From NCBI GenBank assembly GCA_013203755.1, contig JABMPI010000460.1, forward strand, positions 1-10,163: 10,163 nt of DNA, in the 5' to 3' direction. A program made the position numbers and the translations under genes. The notes under the pieces were generated by a model. The model searched no databases, was not told where the DNA came from, and saw only the letters and a program-made list of their open reading frames with translations. Of the stretch, positions 4,900-10,163 are shown one piece after another; the stretch's first letter is position 1, and each line of letters begins with the position of its first letter. The stretch is from Bacteroidota bacterium (GTDB taxonomy: Bacteria > Bacteroidota > Bacteroidia > Bacteroidales > Prolixibacteraceae).

Positions 4900-6408
4900 A
4901 TGAAAACAACAATTTATTTGATTTTGAGTATGCTCATTTTTATATCATGCCTAAACCAAAGTAAAACAAGCGACGATGCGGATGACCACGCTAATGAAGC
5001 GGTAAGCATTAAATACACAACTTACGATTCCAATTTTGAGATTTTTGCGGAAGCAACACCATTTATAAAAGGAGAGACATCCGGCATCCTGGCTCATATA
5101 ACAAAACTGGCCGATTTCAAACCTTTAACTGAAGGGAAAGTTACTGCAAGTTTAATAGTCGGCACCAAAGGAATCCGACAAAAGCTGGACGCACCTACAA
5201 GAACGGGCATTTATCTTTTTCAACTTCAACCTGAATTTACAGGAAAGGGAAAATTGGTTTTTGATATTCAAACCGAAGACAGCATTTATTCTGTTACCAT
5301 TCCAAGTGTTGAAGTTTTTGCTGACGAGCACGATGCGATTCACGAAGCAGAGGAGTTGGGTTTCGATAATCCGAATGCAATTAACTTCACAAAAGAGCAA
5401 TCGTGGAAAGTCGATTTTGCAACAGGCTGCCCCGCGGTTGAACCTTTTGGTCAGACCATAAAAACAACGGCACATGTTCAATCGGCATTCACCGACGAAA
5501 TAATTCTTACAGCAAAAACAAACGGAATTGTAACTTTTACGGAAAATAATTTGACAGAAGGCACTGAGGTTTCTTCTGGGAAAACTCTTTTATCTATTTC
5601 TGGCGAAGCATTTGCCGATAATAATCCGCAGGTTCGGTTAAATGAGGCTAAAAATAATTTTGAAAAAACCGAAGCCAATTTCAATCGAAATAGCGAATTG
5701 GCGAAAGAAAAAATCGTTTCTGAAAAGGCTCTTTTAGATTCAAAAAATGAATTCGAAAATGCTAAGATTATTTACGACAATCTGAAAAAGAATTTTAGTA
5801 GTGGAGCACAGAATGTTATCAATTCAAAAGCTGGATTTATAAAACATATTTATGTATCCAATCTACAATATGTTGAAGCCGGTGCGCCACTTATTTCGAT
5901 TACGCAAAACAAAAATCTGTTTTTAAAAGCCGATGTTCAGCAGAAATACATTAATGCTTTGCCATTTATTACTACCGCAAATATTCGTTCGCTACAACGA
6001 GATAAAACTTATACTTTGGAAGAATTAAATGGAAAGATTGTCTCTTTTGGGAAAAATATTTCGGACGATAATTACATGATTCCGGTAACCCTTCAGGTTG
6101 AAAACAGGGATGGAATTGTTCCCGGAAGTTTTTTGGAAATTTTCCTAAAAACAGAAACGAATACAAAAGCATTAACAGTTTTGAATTCGGCTCTTTTGGA
6201 AGAACAAAACAACTATTTTGTTTTGGTTCAGCAAAATCCTGAAAGTTTCGAAAAACGGGAAGTTAAAATTGGAAACAGCGATGGAATTAAAACAGAGATC
6301 CTAAGTGGAATAAGCGCGTCCGACCGTGTGGTAACTCGCGGTGCAGTCCTGGTAAAACTGGCATCTGTTTCCAATAGCATTGATGCACATTCAGGTCACG
6401 TTCATTAA
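4900..6408 (+). CDS. Periplasmic adaptor (membrane fusion) lipoprotein of an RND heavy-metal efflux system, CusB/CzcB type
   Basis: The 502-residue adaptor links the inner-membrane RND pump to the outer-membrane channel. A lipobox-like FISC gives lipidated C17. An acidic/His patch DDADDHANE (25-33) follows, then an Ig-like beta domain (about 36-140, FEIFAEATPFIKGETSGI...) and HDAIHEAEE (144-152). The barrel-sandwich half-motifs are at about 200-235 (KTNGIVTF, LTEGTEVSSGKTLLSI) and 306-335 (SKAGFIKHIYV, YVEAGAPLISI). They enclose a coiled-coil hairpin (about 243-300). A beta-barrel and membrane-proximal domain follow, and the chain ends in a His tail HSGHVH (497-502). The protein is poor in Met, unlike E. 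coli CusB with its Met copper site. A lone Cys, C177, sits just before the first sandwich strand. The pump gene starts 12 bases after the last stop base. No promoter of its own is clear. Confidence 0.92.
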   Translation: MKTTIYLILSMLIFISCLNQSKTSDDADDHANEAVSIKYTTYDSNFEIFAEATPFIKGETSGILAHITKLADFKPLTEGKVTASLIVGTKGIRQKLDAPTRTGIYLFQLQPEFTGKGKLVFDIQTEDSIYSVTIPSVEVFADEHDAIHEAEELGFDNPNAINFTKEQSWKVDFATGCPAVEPFGQTIKTTAHVQSAFTDEIILTAKTNGIVTFTENNLTEGTEVSSGKTLLSISGEAFADNNPQVRLNEAKNNFEKTEANFNRNSELAKEKIVSEKALLDSKNEFENAKIIYDNLKKNFSSGAQNVINSKAGFIKHIYVSNLQYVEAGAPLISITQNKNLFLKADVQQKYINALPFITTANIRSLQRDKTYTLEELNGKIVSFGKNISDDNYMIPVTLQVENRDGIVPGSFLEIFLKTETNTKALTVLNSALLEEQNNYFVLVQQNPESFEKREVKIGNSDGIKTEILSGISASDRVVTRGAVLVKLASVSNSIDAHSGHVH

Positions 6409-6419
6409 AAAATCCAGTT

Positions 6420-9400
6420 ATGCTAAATAGAATCATAAAATTTTCTTTAGAGAACAAGCTGCTCGTTTTACTTACTGCCGTGCTTTTAATGTTGGGAGGA
6501 ATGTTCACCGCGTCCGATATGGATGTTGATGTGTTCCCCGATTTAACAGCGCCAACCGTGGTAGTAATGACTGATGCACATGGAATGGCTGCCGAAGAGG
6601 TGGAGCGACTGGTAACTTTCCCCATAGAAACGGCAGTAAACGGAGCAACCGATGTTCGCCGGGTGCGCTCCAATTCATCACTCGGATTTTCATTTGTTTG
6701 GATTGAATTCGACTGGGGAACCGATGTGTACAAAGCACGACAAGTGGTAAGCGAGAAACTGGTAACCATTTCGGGGAAAATGCCCTTGGGAGTAGGATCT
6801 CCGGTTTTGGCACCGCAATCGTCAGTAATGGGAGAAATCCTGTTTATTAGTTTACAGGCCGATTCCACCGATATGATGGAGCTGCGGACTATTGCCGACT
6901 GGAACGTAAAACCCGTTTTACTTGCAACCGGTGGTGTTTCGCAGGTTACAATTATTGGTGGCGATTACAAACAATACCAGGTTTTAGCCAATCCGCAAAA
7001 AATGAAATTCTACAATGTTTCGTTGGATGAATTGGCAGAAACTTGTTCTGCAATTTCGCAAAATTCAACGGGTGGTATTGTTCGGCAATTTGGAAATGAA
7101 TACACTGTTCGCGGAGTAGCCCGGACTTTCGATTTAGACGAATTAGGAAATTCCTTCGTCAAACAAATCAATGGTCATCCGGTTCGGGTAAACGATGTTG
7201 CTGAAGTTGTAATAGGAAGTGCGGTAAAAATGGGATACGCTTCGCAAGATGCTTCGCCTGCCGTAATTCTGTCCATATCAAAACAACCCAAAGTAAATAC
7301 GCTGGAATTAACACAACGCATTGAAAAGAACCTATTGGAACTCACCAAAACATTTCCAAAAGATGTTCGGTTGAACACCAAAATTTTCAGGCAAGCCGAT
7401 TTTATTGAGAAGTCGGTTAGTAATGTACAACGCGCATTAATAGAGGGTTCTATTTTCGTTATCATTATTCTATTTCTGTTTTTAGGAAGTTTTAGAACTA
7501 CCATTATTTCTGTGCTGTCCATTCCATTGTCGCTTTTGGTAGCCATTTTAGTTTTTAAACTTTTAGGAATTACAATTAACACAATGAGTCTTGGAGGAAT
7601 GACTATTGCAATTGGCTCGCTGGTTGACGACGCAATTATTGATGTTGAAAATGTATTTAAGCGGTTGAAACAAAATCATGCCAAACCAAAAGAAGAGAGA
7701 CTTTCAGCATTTACCGTAGTTTTTGAGGCATCCAAAGAAATAAGGGCATCTATTTTAAATGCAACCCTAATTATTATTGTCGCATTTATGCCGCTGTTTT
7801 TTCTTTCAGGAATGGAAGGCCGGATGCTAAAACCATTGGGAATTGCTTACATCGTTTCTTTGTTTGCATCGCTGATTGTTGCTTTAACCGTTACTCCTCA
7901 ATTGTGCAAAATGCTTCTTTCAAAAGAGAAATACCTATCAAGAAAGGAGAAGGCCGGCTGGTTCACCCGCAATTTATTTGCTGCTTATGGCAAAACTTTG
8001 GCATGGACTTTAAATCATAAAAAAGTGGTTTTACTAACTACAGGAGCAATGTTTGTGGTTTCACTGCTTACACTTTCAACTATGGGGCGTAGTTTCTTAC
8101 CCGGATTTAACGAAGGTGCTTTAACGATTGCTGCCGTTAGTCAACCCGGAATTTCGTTAGAAGAGAGTAACCGTTTAGGGAGTTTAATTGAAACTGAACT
8201 TTTACAAATTCCCGAAGTAATAAGTACTGCACGAAGAACCGGACGAGGTGAATTAGATGAACATTCGCAAACTACAAACAGTGCCGAAATTGATGTGAAT
8301 TACAATTTAGAAGAACGCGATAACGATAAATTCTTGGCTGATGTTCGTCAAAAACTGGCATCTGTGCCGGGTGTTGCAACCACAGTTGGGCAACCTTTGG
8401 GACACAGAATCGACCACATGCTTTCCGGAACCCGGGCCAACATTGCAATTAAGTTATTTGGTACCGAACTCAATAAAATGTTCAACATTGGAAAACAGAT
8501 TCAAAATTCGATAACAGGAATTGAGGGTTTGGTAGATGTAAATGTGGAGCAACAAACAGAAATTCCACAGATTCAGATTCGTGCTAATCGCGACATGCTC
8601 GCGGCCTACGGAATTTCAATGGCACAGTTTAATGAATATATTGATGTAGCTTTTGCAGGAGAAAAGTTGGCTGATATTTATGAAGAACAACGCAGTTTCG
8701 ATTTAATTCTACGGTTAAATAATGATTACACCAACAGTTTTGAAGGCATCGAAAATGCATTAATTACAACTGCTGACGGGAAAATGGTTCCTTTAAATCA
8801 AGTAGCTGAAATTGTTTCGGTTGCCGGACCAAATTCAATAAGCAGAGAAAATGTTCAGCGTAAAATTGTAATTTCAGCCAATGTTGCCGAGCGCGATTTA
8901 TTGGGCGTGGTTAACGAAATAAAGGAGAATATCAACACAAATATTGTTCTGCCGGAAGGTTACAGAATTGAATATGGTGGACAGTTCGAAAGTGAAGCGC
9001 GTGCCTCAAAAACATTAGTTTTCACTTCGCTTATTTCGCTGCTTTTAATTTTTCTAATTCTCTTTCAGGAGTTTAGAGACATAAAACTTTCGGGAATTAT
9101 TTTGCTGAATTTGCCACTGGCATTAATTGGCGGCGTGTTCACCATTTATTTCACTACTGGAATAATAAGCATTCCGGTAATCATCGGATTTATTACGCTG
9201 TTTGGCATTGCTACCAGAAACGGAATATTGTTGGTTTCACATTACAAACAGTTGCAGGCTCAGGGAGTTTCGCTTTCAGAAACCATTGTTAAAGGTTCAA
9301 TCGACCGGCTAAGTCCAATTTTAATGACGGCGTTAACTGCTGCTCTGGCACTAATTCCGCTGGCATTAAACGGCGATGCAACCGGAAACGAGATTCAAAG

Positions 9401-9509
9401 TCCGATGGCAAAAGTAATTCTGGGCGGACTGCTTACTTCCACGCTACTCAATATTTTTATTGTTCCAATTGTGTATAGTTTAATTCAAAAAAAGGAATCA
9501 AATGCGTAA
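6420..9509 (+). CDS. Heavy-metal efflux RND permease, CusA/CzcA family
   Basis: The 1029-residue inner-membrane pump has the standard HME-RND layout: TM1 (about 12-30), porter loop 1, TM2-6 (about 341-490), TM7 (about 534-555), porter loop 2, TM8-12 (about 866-1020). It is a proton/metal antiporter acting as a trimer. Seen: opening FPDLTAPTVVV, WGTDVYKARQVVSEKL, TM4 signature VDDAIIDVEN (402-411), GRGELDEHSQTTNSAEIDV, RIDHMLSGTRANIAIKLFG and the closing LTALTAALALIPLAL. D403 and E410 fit the proton-relay Asp and Glu of CzcA. A397 replaces the first CzcA Asp, as in CusA. By my remembered alignment the CusA metal methionines M573/M623/M672 become S621, H666 and I732. This argues against Cu(I)/Ag(I) and for another divalent or soft metal, but the substrate is not proven. 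Gene order adaptor-pump-channel; no sign of frameshift. Confidence 0.95.
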   Translation: MLNRIIKFSLENKLLVLLTAVLLMLGGMFTASDMDVDVFPDLTAPTVVVMTDAHGMAAEEVERLVTFPIETAVNGATDVRRVRSNSSLGFSFVWIEFDWGTDVYKARQVVSEKLVTISGKMPLGVGSPVLAPQSSVMGEILFISLQADSTDMMELRTIADWNVKPVLLATGGVSQVTIIGGDYKQYQVLANPQKMKFYNVSLDELAETCSAISQNSTGGIVRQFGNEYTVRGVARTFDLDELGNSFVKQINGHPVRVNDVAEVVIGSAVKMGYASQDASPAVILSISKQPKVNTLELTQRIEKNLLELTKTFPKDVRLNTKIFRQADFIEKSVSNVQRALIEGSIFVIIILFLFLGSFRTTIISVLSIPLSLLVAILVFKLLGITINTMSLGGMTIAIGSLVDDAIIDVENVFKRLKQNHAKPKEERLSAFTVVFEASKEIRASILNATLIIIVAFMPLFFLSGMEGRMLKPLGIAYIVSLFASLIVALTVTPQLCKMLLSKEKYLSRKEKAGWFTRNLFAAYGKTLAWTLNHKKVVLLTTGAMFVVSLLTLSTMGRSFLPGFNEGALTIAAVSQPGISLEESNRLGSLIETELLQIPEVISTARRTGRGELDEHSQTTNSAEIDVNYNLEERDNDKFLADVRQKLASVPGVATTVGQPLGHRIDHMLSGTRANIAIKLFGTELNKMFNIGKQIQNSITGIEGLVDVNVEQQTEIPQIQIRANRDMLAAYGISMAQFNEYIDVAFAGEKLADIYEEQRSFDLILRLNNDYTNSFEGIENALITTADGKMVPLNQVAEIVSVAGPNSISRENVQRKIVISANVAERDLLGVVNEIKENINTNIVLPEGYRIEYGGQFESEARASKTLVFTSLISLLLIFLILFQEFRDIKLSGIILLNLPLALIGGVFTIYFTTGIISIPVIIGFITLFGIATRNGILLVSHYKQLQAQGVSLSETIVKGSIDRLSPILMTALTAALALIPLALNGDATGNEIQSPMAKVILGGLLTSTLLNIFIVPIVYSLIQKKESNA

Positions 9510-10163
9510 AATAATAGTAAATATTCTGATGCTGATTTTACCTTTTGGATTATTGGCTCAGCCCGAAATTAAAAATGTTCTTTTACAAATAGAAAGCAAC
9601 AATACCAAATTAAGTGCTTACCGAAATTTAAATGAAGCACAGAAGTTGGAGAACAAAACCGGCATTTTTCCGGAAAACCCTGAAATTGAATTCAACTATT
9701 TGTGGGGCAACCCATCGGTTGTGGGAAATCGTCAGGACTTTTCAGTTTTGCAATCGTTCGATTTTCCAACTTCGTACGGAATAAAGAAAAAGATTGCCAA
9801 TGCAAAAAGTGAACAATCTGATTTGGGATTTGAATTGCAACGCAAATCGATTCTTTTTCAGGCAAAAACTATTTGCAACCAACTTATATATTTGAATGCA
9901 TTAAATACAATGCTCGAAAAACGGTTGGAACATGCAAAGAGTATTGCCGATGCATACAAAATCAAATTCGAAAAGGGTGACATAAATATTATTGAGAACA
10001 ACAAAGCCCGTTTTAATTTGCTGAATGTGCAAAAAGAAGTGGAAGCAAACCAAACCGAACGAGCAATTTTATTGACAGAACTAACCGGATTGAACGGCGG
10101 AAAAGCAATTGTTTTTAACCAAAGCAATTTTGAAACAGTTACTCTCCCACTCGATTTTAACAC
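9502..10163 (+). CDS. TolC-family outer-membrane efflux protein, N-terminal part (3' truncated)
   Basis: The frame is open from ATG 9502 to the right edge: 220 full codons with no stop. The start overlaps the last 8 bases of the pump gene, which implies translational coupling and one operon. A Sec signal peptide is clear (MRKIIVNILMLILPFGLLA, cleavage before QPEIK). The following NPEIEFNYLWG, FSVLQSFDFPTSYG and long amphipathic helices (AYKIKFEKGDINIIENNKAR, then LLTELTGLNGG) match the OEP/TolC repeat pattern. The first beta-strand pair precedes the helical periplasmic barrel. It should form the trimeric exit duct for the adaptor and pump encoded upstream (CusC/CzcC role). The second half of the repeat lies outside the window. 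Divergence is high, as is normal for this family, so substrate cannot be read from it. Confidence 0.9.
   Translation, partial: MRKIIVNILMLILPFGLLAQPEIKNVLLQIESNNTKLSAYRNLNEAQKLENKTGIFPENPEIEFNYLWGNPSVVGNRQDFSVLQSFDFPTSYGIKKKIANAKSEQSDLGFELQRKSILFQAKTICNQLIYLNALNTMLEKRLEHAKSIADAYKIKFEKGDINIIENNKARFNLLNVQKEVEANQTERAILLTELTGLNGGKAIVFNQSNFETVTLPLDFN

Noticed and set aside
6287..6868. 193-codon minus-strand frame antisense to the adaptor/pump junction
   Set aside because: It is the reverse shadow of the strongly conserved adaptor end and pump start; its Ser/Thr-rich product has no domain, and no promoter points that way.
7175..7582. 135-codon minus-strand frame inside the pump gene
   Set aside because: Opposite-strand shadow of RND coding sequence, including a transmembrane-encoding segment; no independent support.
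9858..10163. 101-codon minus-strand frame at the right edge
   Set aside because: It is antisense to the TolC-family gene, whose signal peptide, overlap with the pump gene and family pattern make the + strand the real coding strand.

Overview
The window reads as Bacteroidota chromosome, probably class Bacteroidia and perhaps Marinilabiliales-like; the finer placement is a guess. The signs are AT-rich DNA, almost no Shine-Dalgarno sequences, TAnnTTTG-type -7 boxes ahead of two genes, a fused alpha/beta 2-oxoacid dehydrogenase E1, and short palindromic intergenic repeats of the kind common in this phylum. All supported genes lie on the + strand.

Bases 1-3213 are the end of a 2-oxoacid dehydrogenase operon. 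It holds the C-terminal part of an E2 acyltransferase (cut by the left edge) and, one base later, a complete fused E1 alpha-beta subunit. Two hairpin-plus-T-run structures (3220-3255 and 3267-3298) close this unit. A gene-poor stretch follows, ending in a probable promoter for an exported single-domain rhodanese (3472-3870). Directly after it is a His/Cys-rich exported small protein (about 3903-4298) whose start coincides with another TAnnTTTG box.

Bases 4299-10163 are a heavy-metal efflux locus: a 69-residue His-rich lipoprotein (4461-4670), a periplasmic adaptor lipoprotein (4900-6408), a CusA/CzcA-type RND pump (6420-9509), and a TolC-family outer-membrane channel that starts inside the end of the pump gene and runs off the right edge (9502 onward). 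The last three would form a tripartite pump that takes metal ions from the periplasm across the outer membrane. The two His-rich small proteins are plausible periplasmic metal buffers or donors. The pump lacks the three CusA substrate methionines (as I recall the alignment) and carries the TM4 signature VDDAIIDVEN, so Cu/Ag specificity should not be assumed.

The gaps on both sides of the small lipoprotein gene are full of inverted repeats: an 86-bp element with 8-bp terminal inverted repeats, a 15-bp dyad with TGAACA half-sites, and a cluster of CCGTCGG-type hairpins. I found no wholly new system. The most interesting parts are the His-rich accessory proteins, the uncertain metal specificity and this palindrome-rich regulatory or repeat DNA.
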